Origin: Nageia nagi
Taxonomy: Eukaryota; Pinophyta
Assembly: GCA_050084985.1 (NCBI GenBank)
Contig: JBITNC010000001.1
Span: forward strand, 54,250,001 to 54,314,000
Reading direction: 5' to 3'
DNA: 64,000 bases
In this document: piece after piece, positions 1 through 13,500 of the stretch
Position numbering within the stretch: the first letter of the stretch is position 1
Layout: each line of letters begins with the position of its first letter
Translations under genes and position numbers: made by a program
Notes under the pieces: generated by a model
The model's input: the letters and a program-made list of their open reading frames with translations, nothing else
Database searches by the model: none
What the model was told of the DNA's origin: nothing

Positions 1-1845
1 GCAAGAGCATAAGGTCCTTATGAGAGGGGGGCCCATGACTACTATTGCGCTTTAGAAAGTGTCAACATGTTCGAGGAATGCACATATTGATGACATATTA
101 TACATATGTGATCTTACAGATCTGGCAATTATTAGACACATCCAGTGGGATTTACCTCTTTTGATAGCATTGACAGAGAGCTTGGACCCTGATTGCTACA
201 CATTTCACCTACCTCCAGGTGAAATGTTAGTTACTTTACTTGATGTGTACCATATCTGGGGTGTCCCCATTAGGGAAATTTAGTTCAATAGTAGGAGCTT
301 ATGGAAAATAATGTCTATGAGCAAGAGGCTTTATGGCTTACCAACAAGGTGAACCATGATTGTGAACACTAGGTTTCCCATCTTGTAGGGGTGTATCAAT
401 TTGCACCAATAGGATGTCATCTTTGGTTGTACATTGCAGCCATCATAGCTACATACCTATATTTGAACAAGAGTAGTTTAGATTTTTACTTGAATTCATA
501 TGGATTATGAGGAAGATATGCGAGTGTGGGACCCATTTTACTTGGGGTCTAATGTTTCTAGCCCATTTGTACAGAGATTTCTACAACTTCATGAGTGTTG
601 ATAAGATCAACATCAAGATTGCACGTGTCGGCCTACTGTAGATCTAGGTCTATGAGCAAATAGTAATTATGTAGTTCATGGGTTTACAGAGACCTTAAGA
701 GGATCTAAGATATATAACTCTTGTGTATTATATCTCTTATGCTAGTCGATATAGATATCTACACTCCCTAGAGGCCCGAAGGAGGGAGCTTGATAGATTG
801 CAAGTGAGGGATCTTATTTGGGTGTGCTTTTAGGATTTTGTATGGCATTCAGATGCACATAAGCTTGCATAGGTCCACTAGTAATGCTTTTCCAGACATA
901 GAGAAAGATTGTAGATCCCTACCATCCTAGTCATATTTTACAACAATTTAGCATATAGTAGGATATCTCACCTATGCCCACAGCATACAGGAGATATCTA
1001 GTAGAGAAAGACTTTCCTGTATGATCACAGATGATACCCATGTGGAGGGCTACTTTGGAGTAGCCTTGAGTTATGGGTGAATTCACACATATTTCTATGG
1101 CTTCCAAGGTTACCCTTGGTTATGTTGCATGGTGGGTAGGAGTGCACCCAGGCGATATCGACATAGGTGAGAATGCTAGCAATGATGAGGCAACTACTAG
1201 TGAGGGATTAGAGGAGGATGATACTTACTAGGTCAATAATCTAATCCATGATGTACCTCGTTAGGAAGGGGATGGAGCAAGTGGTTTGATTTGACTATTC
1301 TTACCATAGCTACCCCAGCACTAGGTAAAAATGCTAACTCAACTTTGTAATTTTATTAATTTTCATGTTTTGTTTATAACTACAAAGTGACTAATCCTAT
1401 TTTATTTGTGCAACAGAAGCTACAAATGAGATGATTGGCTCTTTGGAGGTAGAGGTTATTGGATTGAGGCCCATGGAGGCCTAGCTTACCATTCTATAGG
1501 CTACCTTTTCAACAAAGGATTCCCAAATAGCAATATTAGAGTAGTCTATGAAGAGGCTACAAGAGTGTTTGAGCATGTCCCCTCCTACCCAGTAATGGAC
1601 CTTCATTCAGGACTAGATTGATAAGATTGAGGCTAAGGAGAGGGATATCACAGCCTTAAAGGTAAAATATGCTCACGTGAAGACCCTTATTGAGAGCCAT
1701 GGAGTGATGGTGAGGGGGCTCTCTAGAGATACATTAGCCATAGGGCTAGTGGTAGTAGCACCATAGGGTTAGATCTAGGATAGATATGGCTAGTAGTAGT
1801 GGTAGTGCCAACCCCAACATGATTGTAGGGTTGAGGCCCATTGTA
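1..1845 (+). pseudogene. Decayed plant mobile domain (PMD) gene copy
   Basis: The reading frame open from about 59 to 283 encodes the signature of the plant mobile domain (aminotransferase-like, MAIL/PMD family): a DLPLLIALTE stretch, then YTFHLPPGEM, then a VTLLDVYHIWGVPI stretch that matches the family's 'TFHLP.GE.T.TL.DV..L.GLP.' core. Further PMD-like coding continues downstream in fragments, for example an EARRRELDRLQ segment near 770-810, but many stops and frame changes break it. A GT-AG intron of about 92 bp can be placed at 1325-1416, and the 3' part (1417-1845) encodes a charged tail. The family is found both in host genes and inside MuDR and gypsy-type transposons. Which one this copy came from cannot be told because its 5' end lies outside the window. 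It is not functional. Confidence 0.7.
1325..1416 (+). other. Probable intron in PMD pseudogene
   Basis: The segment starts with gtaaaa and ends with a T-rich stretch and caacag, and it lies between the acidic tail of the PMD coding remnant and a downstream coding remnant. The length of about 92 bp is normal for a plant intron. Its survival argues that the copy arose by DNA-level duplication rather than by retroposition. Confidence 0.5.
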
Positions 1846-1849
1846 TATT

Positions 1850-3170
1850 ATGTACTATTTTTTGATATATATATATGATTTAGTTTTTGGACTCAAATAC
1901 TTGTGCTAATGCAATATTTTCTATTTTGTTGCTTTTTATGAAATATTTGTAGCTTTCTATTGCTAATTTTTTAACACTATGAGTTTGTATTCTATATATG
2001 AACTTAATAATGAGTTTTAGCCCAAAACATATGATAGAAGAAAATGAACTTAAAATTCACGATTCACGCATGAAAATGAAACAAGCAATCACAATGAAAC
2101 ATGCATGCAATATGACTAGTAATGATACCAAACAACCTAACCTAATTGAATCAGTTCCAAGGTACCAAAGGGATCCAAATGAAAAGTGCAAGTTTTTTTA
2201 GTAGATGACATAAAATCTAGCCTAATATCATCTATTATGCTTAAAAATGTTCCTAGAAGCTAGAAATACTATCCTTGAAGATTTTGTCAAGGAAATGCAC
2301 ACCTAATGGCATGAAATAGGGCTTGCACACCATTTGTGACATATTCAAAACTAACTTAGATAAAGAGAAAAAAAAAAATATAGGAACATTCAAAAATAGA
2401 ACATAAAATGCACTTTTACATATGCAAATAATTACTTAAGATGCATGAAAACATGAAAAAGACCCTACCTAACTAATATACACTATTTACTAATATGTGA
2501 AAACTTAAGCAATTACTTTATGTACCTGGGAGATTTTTCTACCTAAATACACTTCTTAGAGGCAAAGTACAAAAAGAGACACCTTTGTTTAACAATATCC
2601 ATGTCATTGGTGTTGCAAATAGTGTTGGAACCACTAAGCATTCATTTTGACCCAGTTTCCGATCCTATTGTGAGGAGCATGCTTGTATCCATAATTATTA
2701 GCAAATAATGAATAATTCATTGGAAACACTCACCATTCTAATACAACCTCTTGGTTTTGAAGAAGGTAGAGGATTAGTTAAGACCTCTAGTTGCTCATTG
2801 TCAAGATGTACAGGTCCTATTTGCTTAGTTAGTTTAGCATCCATCTTAATAGATCCTTTGTTAATGAAATCTTGTATAATATGCTTGAGAGACCTGCAAT
2901 TGTATATTAGATTCCAAGTACCCTATGATAATTATCAAAATTCTTCATAGTGAAAATGCTTAGCACACCATTAGGGAACTTGGGCTCAACAATAGGAGGC
3001 AACTCAATAAGCTCTTCATCCAACAAAAACATTAAATATTATCATGGATAAGTACAAAGGGGTTTATATATATAGGCATAGTTGCATTTACAGAACATTG
3101 TTTTAAATATTGTTTCAAGGGCATAATTTTTATTAGACATTTTTTTATGCATATTTTTTAAAATTCCTTA
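1850..3170. other. AT-rich stretch, nothing recognised
   Basis: No coding motif, RNA gene or clear repeat was found. The short open frames at 1998-2201 and 2708-2950 have no recognisable domain. The right part may be the downstream end of the gag relic that follows on the minus strand. Confidence 0.4.
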
Positions 3171-3179
3171 AATAATATT

Positions 3180-3640
3180 GATTAGGAAATTGCTGGATAG
3201 AGATGACAAATAGTTTATATATAGGCAATAGAACATTTGCAAAAGCATCTTTTAGATCTTGTTCAGGCTTAGTTATTCTATTAGCCATTTGTTTTCATAT
3301 GTTTACAAATTCCTTGACAAATTGATTAGGAAATTGCTCAATTTTGCACAAATCCTTAAAATAAAACTTTCTTAGCAATATTATACCTAAATTTTTGCAT
3401 GAATAAAGAATCAAATTTCATACCTATCAATTTTATTTTCAAGAAGCTAAAAATACCATTTGATTGCATCATCTTTTAGACTGTGGGAGAAAATTTAGCT
3501 AACAAGTCTTTATCATGCATATAGTTAATAGCTTCTTCTTGGAAGCTTCCTACATGCATATTAGGATCTTGAATACCATCAAATTTAGTAAATTTGATAC
3601 TCTTTTTTCCAGAAGGATTTAGCAAGAATTCTATTTGTTA
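3180..3640 (-). pseudogene. Retrotransposon gag relic (Ty3/gypsy type)
   Basis: Read on the minus strand from about 3600 downward, the sequence encodes a KFDGIQDPNMHVGSFQEEA segment, then MHDKDLLAKFSP, then a stretch resembling 'DDAIKWYFSL.E..I..Y..L...F...FKYNIA'. This is the capsid region of plant gypsy gag proteins (Retrotrans_gag), which packages the element RNA. At least two stops and several frame changes break it. The minus-strand sequence between about 3640 and 4900 is probably the diverged N-terminal part of the same element, and 2560-3180 its continuation, but no motif could be named there. No LTRs were found. Confidence 0.6.
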
Positions 3641-6600
3641 GAGGCCTCTTGAGATAGGACAAGAAATCATCTTCATCAAACAAGGTATTTTGAGGTGATA
3701 AATTGCTAATATTGGTTGAGTTAATTTTTGCGGATGGTGGTGGGTGTTTGAGGTGGACTATGAGGTGGGCTAGTTTGATGTGGATCTTATGTCATTTTTA
3801 AGTTCATCCTCTTCAAAGAAATAAATGGACCTATGTGATTAATCCTCTCATGCTCTAACTTATCCAGTATTTCAGCTAGGACTTCTAATTATTTTTACAA
3901 AATTCTTTGTACCAACTAGTAGTATCTTGAAACTTCAAGAAGGATACTAGTTTTGATGTGATAGTCTTCTAATGTCTAATTGGGTTGTAACTTCTAAGCT
4001 TCATTAATAATTTATCAAGTTGTTGGTTGATAAGAGTTTTAGGATCTTCTTCTTAAACAATATTCTTATCTTTAGAATTTGTTCTTTTTTAAAGTGATCA
4101 GTATTAGGATGAGGTAGTTTAATCTTCATCATCTTCATCTTGCACATCATCCTACTGATCATTACTTTAATTAAAATTTTCTCTTATGGTTCCTTCCCTA
4201 TACATTGGCCTCTTGAATAGGGTTTGTCTTAGCTATATTCATGTCACTAATGCTATGGTCATAATCTTGCATGCTGCTAATGTCATCACTTTTGTGATTA
4301 ATGCCTTCCACTTTGATGTTCCTACAATGTCATAATAAAATAGGTTATCTTCTAATCTGCACCATAGAATGCTCTTTGATCAATTCATAGTTATTCAAAA
4401 TATTAATTACAAGAGGAGCGTTATTTGTAAGGTAATATTCAGATTTTACCTATCAAATAACACTTCTTGAATAGACCTAACATCAACAATGGATTCTATC
4501 CATTTTTGTAATTTCATTCTCACTATCAAAATAATTTGAATGATTCTCTAGGTTTTCAAAATTGAAGGGTCAATGGTAGCATATCTCCTAGGAGTTTCAC
4601 CAATAATATCCATTTTCTTTCTAGAGTGTGAGGATTCATGTCACTATGAGCATCAGAAAGAGATACTTGGATAGATAAATTAAGATTTTTTTGAACACTT
4701 CTCCTTACCTCATTAAATTGTACTTTTGATTTGGATACTTTAGGGTTTTATGTATTAAGGTGCATCTTTGGGATATATGCACAAAAACCCTAGTTTTATC
4801 ATCTCTTTTTTATTATTTGAAGAGCTTTATCCAAAGAACAAAAGTAATAAAAATGGATTCATGACTTCTTAGAAGAAATTATCCTATATGAAGACCTAGG
4901 TGTGTAAGCATGTAGGTTCACCAAAATGTAGACCCGAAATAATATGATTAATTATTAATGGGGGTTAATTAATGAACTATTGTCTACTTTGTTTTTATTA
5001 ACATATATTTAGAATATGAAAATAATGATTAAAATTCATACATGTTTGTTTTATCTCAATTTATATTTAATTAATTAACAACATCATACATCAAGAATAA
5101 ACATGCATTCATACCTTAGCACACCATTAGCAATCGAAATGAGACATGTTGCTGATGGTGTGGAATTAGCAAAATTGAAAGTGTGATAAGAAATATAAAG
5201 ATGCTTGAACAAATGAATAACCATATAATGAATATGCAAGAAATGATGTTCGCTTGTTACAGATATGATATTTGCAAGGGTCTCCCTTAGGTCTTACTTT
5301 TCATTCTTCCTTCATTTTTCTTTGGGCCTTATCGTGGCTTCTGTAATGTCTTTTAGCCTTGATGATGATCTTTTATCAATTTTTAATTGATAGAATCTCC
5401 CCTCTTCTATATATCATCTCCTTCTTTTGGTTTCCCTTGATTTTTTTATATAGCAACACTTTTATTACAAGATTTGACCCCTAGGTCATGATATAATGGT
5501 CCATTACATGAATTACATTGCTTTGCATATTTTTAATCCCTTTTCACATAATACATCATTGAGGCTCTTAATGAATTATTTAATAAATAAAATTCATTTT
5601 TAGGCATCTACATCTAAATACCTTGAAAACTATTACCTATGATACTCACCTAAATTGAACTTTTGCATGTGGGTGATTGGTATAATTTAACTTCAAAAAA
5701 GAGAGTAATCATCCTCTAATAATTTTTTTTATTTAAAATCAAATATTGATAAAGATTAAGAATACATGACCTTCTTATTATGTTACCTTATGATATGGGT
5801 GAAAGTGCACTCAATGTACACATCCTTAAGTAGGTGGACTTATAATATGATCATTCATAATTATTAATATTTTAATAGGATTAATCAATTCATTAATCTA
5901 TAAGATTAGTATTTAAAAATCTAGTTTTTATATAAATTTTACTCCATCCCAATTATTTAGCTTCATTTAGGCCCCTCTAAATAGCCATCCTTTTGACATA
6001 ATTATACATTGAGAGATTAATCTTATAACAAAAATATATCACAAGATATTTATAATATCAAATAGTTCCTCCCATGCTATCTTAATCTCAATTTTCTTTA
6101 GAAGCACTATTTATGTCAAGCTTTCCAACTCTTAGATGTGGAGTCTTTGAATTCAATCCACTTTGATATAAGTCCATGAATTATTATATATCCCAACACT
6201 AGGCTACCTCTTGGAATTTTATATATTTGGGCTTGATTTAAGTTAGGTAAACATATCCAAATCCTCATTAATAATAAATACTAGCAATTCATAATGGATA
6301 CAAATGATCTCTTCTAAATTGGTTTAAGCCTTAAACCAAACTGAAGTGATTAAATTTATGTGAAACTTTCAATGATTTATCTTCAACCAAAAATTCCAAG
6401 TATAAAGGAGAGATATAAGAGCCCAATGGTTTCAATAAGGGGATTCTAATATAGGTAATCATACCATTGAGTTATAGCATGAAAAATATTTTCTAAAGGA
6501 GGAAACTATGGATTAAACAAACTTTAAATATTATTTCATATCTACTAAGTAAAGGAACATTATAAAAAAAATAATTACCATCATCACCTTCTATTTACAT
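3640..6600. other. AT-rich intergenic DNA, old transposon debris likely
   Basis: No gene, RNA or structured repeat was recognised. Part of 3640-4900 may be diverged N-terminal gag sequence of the minus-strand relic next to it. The rest is AT-rich and stop-rich in all frames. Confidence 0.4.
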
Positions 6601-7490
6601 AACTCACATATTCAAGTCCATTAATGAAACCTTTATTTGTTAGGTTATTAAATCTTATGGCTTTATTATGCATAATATGCCAATATAAAAATATCATCTT
6701 AGTCCACATCCAAGGAACCCAAACTCATTTATGTTGTTTTAGTATTGATTTAAGGATAGGGAAGGAAAGTAAAATATTTATGTGCTATCATAGAAAATCC
6801 TCTCAATGAAATACCTAATTCTAATTCATCCTCATCATTAAACAAGAAGTAAATCTATATTTTAAGATCTAAGATGTTTAGGTCTATTATTTTTGTTGCA
6901 TCTAAACTAGGCATTTTAAGATTGACTTATCTATCCTCTCATGTTTATGGTTAGGATATTTCTTTCTCCAATAATGGTTGATTATATATAAAACATACTC
7001 AATCCATAGAATACCAACTAAATTTGAAAATTAAATTATGAGAGGGGAAGAGGTATTTTAAGCATCATCCCAAAATCTAGTAAATCAAACATTATTCGTT
7101 ACCTAAAATAAATAAGGTTTGATCACCTCAACTCCTTCATATGAAATTTAGAACATGGGATATTTAAGGAGTATACATTCTAATAATTTCAAACCATTCC
7201 TTCCATTAAGAACATTTGTATCTTAATACTTTTTCCTATATATAGAAGGCAAGGTGATCCACCCCTAGTAAAGCTTAGCTATATGAGCTAGATTGTTCTT
7301 GAGAGTTAATTAAATTTTTAAGCCTCCTTGATGTTTGGTAAGGAAAACTATTTTATAATTGATTAGGTTCCATGTCCTATCTATAATAATGTTGGATTGT
7401 AAGAAACTTCGTTAAATTTGGTCCATCTCCTTTAAAATTATTTTGATGATATCCATAATCCTTATACCTAATTAAATGGAAATATATTAA
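6600..7490 (-). pseudogene. LINE pol C-terminal relic
   Basis: On the minus strand between about 7480 and 7240 the translation reads as an 'IWNLINYKIVFLTKHQGGLKI' segment followed by LKNNLAHIAKLY. This matches the region after the reverse transcriptase of plant LINEs ('W..VCLPK..GGLGI..L...N.ALLAKW'). Further downstream, around 7080, comes an 'RFWDDAWNTSSPL'-like stretch (stops present), which corresponds to the 'FW.D.W....PL' block of the same proteins. Frame shifts and stops are frequent. The reverse-transcriptase core itself was not seen, so the call rests on two diverged blocks in the right order. Confidence 0.45.
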
Positions 7491-7694
7491 AAAGTTGATT
7501 TAACTGAATTCAATACAATCTTGATGAAATCCATCAACTTATCCACTTATTAATTTTTAATTTTAGTTTATTAGTTGAGTTACCCCAAATCTCCTTTACA
7601 AGTTTGATATCTGAGAGATGAATACTTTGATAAGCAATAGGGAGAAATAATTGGTAAAATTTTAGAATATTCAAGATAACCAACATTCTTCTAT

Positions 7695-8440
7695 TTGGTG
7701 TATTCAAATAAAAATTATATATGTTTCTTTATTTATGGAATATTTCAAGCTGCTTTACGTTCAATAGTAGGGTCAATTTCATTACCTATCATTGTAGGAT
7801 CAAAAATGATGCAAACATTACTACAAGTAATTGAAGGAGATATCACACAATATAATATTCTCCTAGGAATACCTTGGATCAAAGATATGCAATGTATCCC
7901 ATAAACATATCATAATTTTTTGAAATATATTCACAAAGGAGTAGTACATTGTGTACCAGGAGATGATAATATGTACTCACATTGTAACACTACTTATTTA
8001 CCTAATGATATGGCTTTACCATCCACTCATTTTTTCATGATGTCTATAGCAAAGAATGAGTCATTGGTAATTAATGTCGATAAAAATTATCATACTTCCT
8101 TAAATATATTAAATTAAAAGCAAGTTATTAATCAATCTAAATTAATTAATGATCATCAAGAAGTTGATAATAGCTTACAACAAAAAATAACTCCCACACC
8201 ACAAGAAAAAGAATATTGCAAAGAAAGAGCTCGTAAGCCAGATAAATTAAATAAAGCCTCCTCATCAAAAGATTCATCCCAAGTGAACATCTCATCTCAA
8301 ATTAATGATGTTAAAGATGATAAATTATCAAATATTTATCTAGTAACAATAAAGTTATTTTATTTGGAAATAAGGGAGTATAAGATTAATGATGTATCAT
8401 TCAATATTCCTTATAATTAAGATATTAGATGACCTAAAGA
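7695..8440 (+). pseudogene. Gypsy retrotransposon protease-region relic
   Basis: One reading frame runs from 7695 to about 8415 with stops at about 7902 and 8115. It encodes SIVGSISLPIIVGSKMMQT, then EGDITQYNILLGIPWIKDM and TYHNFLKYIHKGVVHCVPGD. This is the C-terminal half of the aspartyl protease region of plant Ty3/gypsy polyproteins, where 'YNILLGRPWI' is the hallmark and a region leading into reverse transcriptase follows. The upstream catalytic part and all of the reverse transcriptase are absent. It lies on the opposite strand to the gag relic at 3.2-3.6 kb, so it is a different insertion. Confidence 0.65.
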
Positions 8441-8449
8441 ATCATCTAG

Positions 8450-9361
8450 AGTGGTGGGACAATTGGTTACATTGGGAAGTATTTGAATACTATAAGAACA
8501 TACCTTAAACTAGTAGCTTCTCTACATTGAGCCTTACCCAAGTGAAATGTCTCGTTAATTATACCCTTAGTTTTAAGACTTTTTTTGAACAAATAAACAT
8601 CAAAAATTTCATTTAAGTATGAAATATATATTTCAAATAAATACCTATAATTATTCCAATAAATATATATAAGAGTTTCAAAAACATTGATTACATTTTG
8701 CATTACATATATAACATACCTTTCGAGCTACACAAACTTCATGATTTTATAAGTTCTTCAAACTTATCAATCTTATTCAATCTTTCTTCCTTGAACCAAT
8801 CTAGTCCTATTAATTATTTCAAAGGTAAGTGTAGTTTTTCATGATCAAGATAACTCTTTCTTATGAAATGCATAGATAAAGGTATAAATGGAAATATATA
8901 TATTCAATACATTCATGTATGCAACATTACGTTATTTTTACACTTGAAAAGTCTCTTTAAGAAACTTTACATTTGCATCCAAAAAGTTAAAATAATATCA
9001 TTCACTTCCAAAGAATCATAAAATATTGTTATCATACAAAAAAATTCTCATAAGTGAACTCGTCTTCATTAAGAACACTCATCTATGTTGATGATATTGT
9101 CTAGTTCACTCTTTAATTCATTTGAATATCATCCATCCAAAATACCATAAAATAAAGCATAAGCATCATATATGCATCAATAATAAATTATTTATAATCC
9201 ATGAAATCTTTACAAAATATTTTGTGAACTCTTCACCATGTAGCATAATTATAAATTTCAACTTTCAATGCTTTAGGGAGATACCTAAAAGAGCATGGGA
9301 ACAACCTAGAAAACTTAGATAACTCGACTCTATGATGGCAATGCATGTACTAGTAAGGTTG
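8450..9361. other. AT-rich flank of the CACTA element
   Basis: No domain, RNA or repeat was recognised. The small open frames here have no family resemblance. Confidence 0.4.
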
Positions 9362-9364
9362 GAA

Positions 9365-9392
9365 CACTACTAGGAAAAGGCCAATTTGCATT
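9365..9392 (+). repeat. CACTA left terminal inverted repeat
   Basis: It starts CACTACTAGG and shares about 19 of 28 positions with the complement of the right end, including the first nine bases and an ATTTGCAT block. It is preceded by the target duplication gaa. Confidence 0.85.
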
Positions 9393-9394
9393 CT

Positions 9395-9725
9395 TTTTTT
9401 ATGTCTTCAAACACAACAATAAAAAAAATGATGTTAATTTGTGTCCTTCTATGTTGATTTCATTTTTTCTAATTTTTTTATTTTTTTGACATAAAAAAGG
9501 ATGAAAAAAGGAATGCAAAAAGTGACTCAAAAGGATGCAAAATCTAACGTAAATTTAGATGCAAATTTTTTCATCGAAAATTAAAAGCAAAATGATCCAC
9601 CAAGATTGTCTAAGTTATTAAGATGCAAATTATAACGCCATTTTGCATTGGAAAACTTAAACAAGGAAAAAAAATTGAAATCATTTTTACTGTAAAATTT
9701 GACTACCTTGGACATTCATCTTTCT
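9395..9725. repeat. CACTA left subterminal repeat array
   Basis: Short motifs of the type GATGCAAA, GGATGAAAAAAGG and their complements recur in both orientations every few tens of bases. In En/Spm such arrays bind the TnpA protein. That they do so here is inferred from position and from the matching array at the right end. Confidence 0.6.
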
Positions 9726-9744
9726 AAAATATGATGTAAATGGA

Positions 9745-10220
9745 TGCAAAATATTAAAAAACACACATTAAGGCATGAGAATTATTTGACAAGATGCATG
9801 ATGCAAGTATGATTTTATTAACTATGTACATGATTATAATAAGTATTCCCTTAAACTCTTTCATTTGATAAAGTTACATAGCTTGAAAAGCAACTCTAAT
9901 TACAACATAACATTTGTATGACTTGGGAACCAACCCTAATTGCATGATTGACTCTTAAAAAATTATTTCTTAGGATGAATCATTATATATACATTATTTA
10001 ACTTCTTGGTTATGTAGGCTATCTTGATGAAGCTTTGAACTTTATTCCAAAATGTCATAAAACCTAAATTAGATGTTTGGATATGATTTACTTGGTGCTT
10101 GTAAATCACATAATACAATGCAAAGATACAATACCATGGAATGCAATGATTGCAAGCTATGAATAAAATGAAATTTTTAATGAATTTGAAAATCTTTTCA
10201 ATGAGATCATGTAGTTATGG
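9745..10220 (+). pseudogene. PPR gene fragment inside the CACTA element
   Basis: Around 9785-9830 the plus strand encodes ELFDKMHDASMI, a PPR-motif core. From about 10017 it encodes a YLDEALNFI segment, then an LVLVNH remnant of the 'LLGACKSH' block, and near 10127 an IPWNAMIASYE stretch. These match the PLS-class PPR pseudogene fragments elsewhere in this window, though in a shuffled order (a 'WNAMI' block after the end-of-protein block). The fragment lies between the end of the TNP2 relic and the left terminus, so it was either captured by the element or inserted into it. Confidence 0.6.
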
Positions 10221-10312
10221 AAAAATAATTAGATGTGGGTTATTTTGCATGTAATTGCAATAACAACTTGCATACCATATCAAACCATTGTCAAATATTT
10301 AAACTTGCATGC

Positions 10313-10316
<4 letters not shown>

Positions 10317-10378
<62 letters not shown>
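10317..10378. repeat. (AT)n microsatellite
   Basis: An uninterrupted run of about 31 TA dinucleotides. Long runs like this are length-variable and difficult to assemble. Confidence 0.97.
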
Positions 10379-10381
<3 letters not shown>

Positions 10382-10589
10382 GAGATGATTCACACATATT
10401 ATCCCATCAATGAAGAAAGAAAAAGCATTCATAGCTCATACCATGTGCAAGAGCAAGGTATACATATGAAAAGTTCAAGATACATATGAGAAGCATATCA
10501 ATTACAATATTGTTATTGCAAATTATTTGGCTCAAGACATACAATAATGTTTTCCTTAGGATTACATTCAATTGCAAATCACTTATTAT

Positions 10590-13500
10590 CAACTAAAATA
10601 TTTGGATGAAATATATTTACTGCAATGTTGCGGTAAAATATAAGGCTCTATGTTGTTAGGTAAGATGCATGTGGATTCAATTGTAAAGTAATCACTAGGT
10701 CTATCATGCAAGATTATTCTTCTATCAAGTGTGTCAAACCACTTACATTTAAATATCACACATTGGAATGACCTATAATCCATTGAATAATTTCTTAAAA
10801 ATTTCAACATATTTTAATTTTCATGTATGAAGTAACTTGTACTTTTGAACTTGCACAACTTTCTTGATCAAAATCATCCATCACTCCATAGTCAAATATC
10901 ATTATTTTCTCATCATTCTTTTCTATTCTGAAGTGTTGACTATATGCCTACATTGAAGGAAAGAAAGTGTCTTAACATATTTATACTAAAAATGTTATTA
11001 GCACTTACATATATTTACATGAAAATTAAAGTCTTATAAAAATATTAATAAAAATAATACCTTACACCTTCATTGAATAGTGATATTTAAAGCATTTTGA
11101 TCATATTCATTATTTTTTCTCCTACAACTTGTTGTTTAATTTCAATTTCATTCTTCATCCATGACCTTGTACATTCTTGTGGTAAATTTTCCTCTCTAGA
11201 TTTTAGTTAGACTAGATGTACCCCTTTGATTCTATTTGCAAATAAAGCATGTTCTTGTTCAATTTCCTTCTTCTAATTTGTACAACTCAATCTAATTTTT
11301 GCAACATGCATAATGCATCATGATAAATCATTTTATATATTCCTAAAGGTCATAATTTGTAAATTCACAATGCCATAATACATACTTGTTAGTTAGTAAT
11401 TAAGCATGATACAATTTGTAAATCCAAAATACATGTACATATCTAAAACATAGTTAATACCTTTAAAAATACAGTGTTCCACCTACTTCTAAGACCTCCT
11501 CTTCTAATTTCTCATTGTCTGTGTTTGCATTCCATAGCTTTGGGGTGGAAGAATCTATTTGGGAAAGATACTCACTTGCATAAAAAAAAGATTCATGTAT
11601 AATATATCCCTCACCCATAGATCCTTCTAGTCATGAATATTTTCTACTAAATCCCTTCATAACTTTTAAAAATCTATCTAGATAAAACATGTTTCTAGCA
11701 CTTATAACATCTACCATATCAATATCATCTACTAGGTGGGATCTAAAAGTTTCTTTTTCTAATTTGTAGTAATTTCAACAATTTGTCTACACTATTGATC
11801 TATTCCAACCACTGTATCTCCTTTGAAGATAACCACTTGTTCATGAAAATATAATATCATCAAAATATTACATATCAAAATGCATAAAATATTAGAAACC
11901 AACAATAAAAACATGCTATATTATTTTTTATAGAGTGATACTATAACATGACATACCTTAGAAATAATGACAATTGATCAATTGCATGTCTAAGATCAAT
12001 AGGTAGACTCTCACATCCATGAATTGTAATTGAAAAGATATGCTATAGAAATTATTTGTGTAAATGATATAAATATTTTATTTGATAGAAAATGTGAAAA
12101 AAAATATAAGATCAAAACCTTCATGAAGTTGTGGTAATCATGAGTCTTGAATCTTGATTTTACCATCAGCATTGAATGCACTTCTTAATATGATCCATAA
12201 TTGTTAGTGTTCTGATGTTTTGAATAAGTTTGTTAACTTTTCCACTTTGATCTTTTTCATAAGTCATGTGGTCGAGGCACTTCTTTTCTTCCATGTTGAT
12301 AGTAAGTTATCCATAAAGATCTCATTTTCTGGATATATTTTAAGTCATTTCTCATGGTATAAGTATCTAATTCTTTACTTGTTATATATTGATACAAATA
12401 AGATGAAACATTATTTATAATTTGTATAGGATCCATTAAATGTGTCAGAACAACTCCTTCCAATATTTGAGTGTATAAAATATTGATAATTTATTCATGC
12501 CTAAAAGCATGTAACTAATTCATCATTTAATTGGTAAACTTATGAATTTGAAACTTTACAAACCTACATATTTTCAAAATAATAAATATATTACAAATAT
12601 ATTGTATTGTATAATATTTCATTGTTGGTAAATCATTTTTGCCAAGAATAATCTCGACTTCTGACCCTAAAGTAGTACATTCATCATGGGCTCTTTTCCT
12701 AACCTTTTTCACATATTGGTGGTACTTTATGAACCAATTTATAAGATTTCATAAAAAGGAATAAGGATTTATCTACTCAATCATAGACTCCCTTTTTTTG
12801 AAAAGTATGATCCATTAGCAAATATTTCCTATGGCTAATATATTCCATCTTAGCATATGACTTGTATGTCTCGATGGAATATTTTTCGCACACTACGAAT
12901 AAGCATGATAACCTTTTGTACAAATACATGTGATAAGTTTTATTAAAGAATGCATATAATTCATGTGGTTATAAAAAATCAAATATGCACATGTAAAGAC
13001 TTGTATATATGCATATATGCATAAACAAAAACCTTGGATAATCATGTATAGTCCAACATAGTATGCGATAACATTTGAATGACCTCTGATTGATAGGTCT
13101 ATTTATATCATAATTTGAATTCCTTTCCCAAGATCTGCAACTCATTAACTATTGGTTTTAGGTAAACATCCATGTATTTAACATGTTTCTTTCCAGGGAC
13201 TATAACAACCAACATCAAATGCTCTTTTCTTATATACATCCATGGAGGTATGTTATAATTGATTATAATAATAGGCCAACATGAATATGTCAATATTTGG
13301 TTTGAAAATGGAGTGACACCATCCATTGCTAAATCCAATATGACACTCCTAGGTTCATCTTTAAATTTCTAGAGCCACTTTTCTTCTATATGTTTCATTG
13401 CTTTATTATTTATAGGTATATGCAACACATCTTCTTCATTTCTATTTCTTGCATGCTAGTCCATTAATTATGCAAGTGACTTACATCAAAATATTCACAC

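Noticed and set aside
10235-10489. Open frame with an Ile-Tyr repeat
   Set aside because: It results from translating the (TA)n microsatellite at 10,317-10,378.
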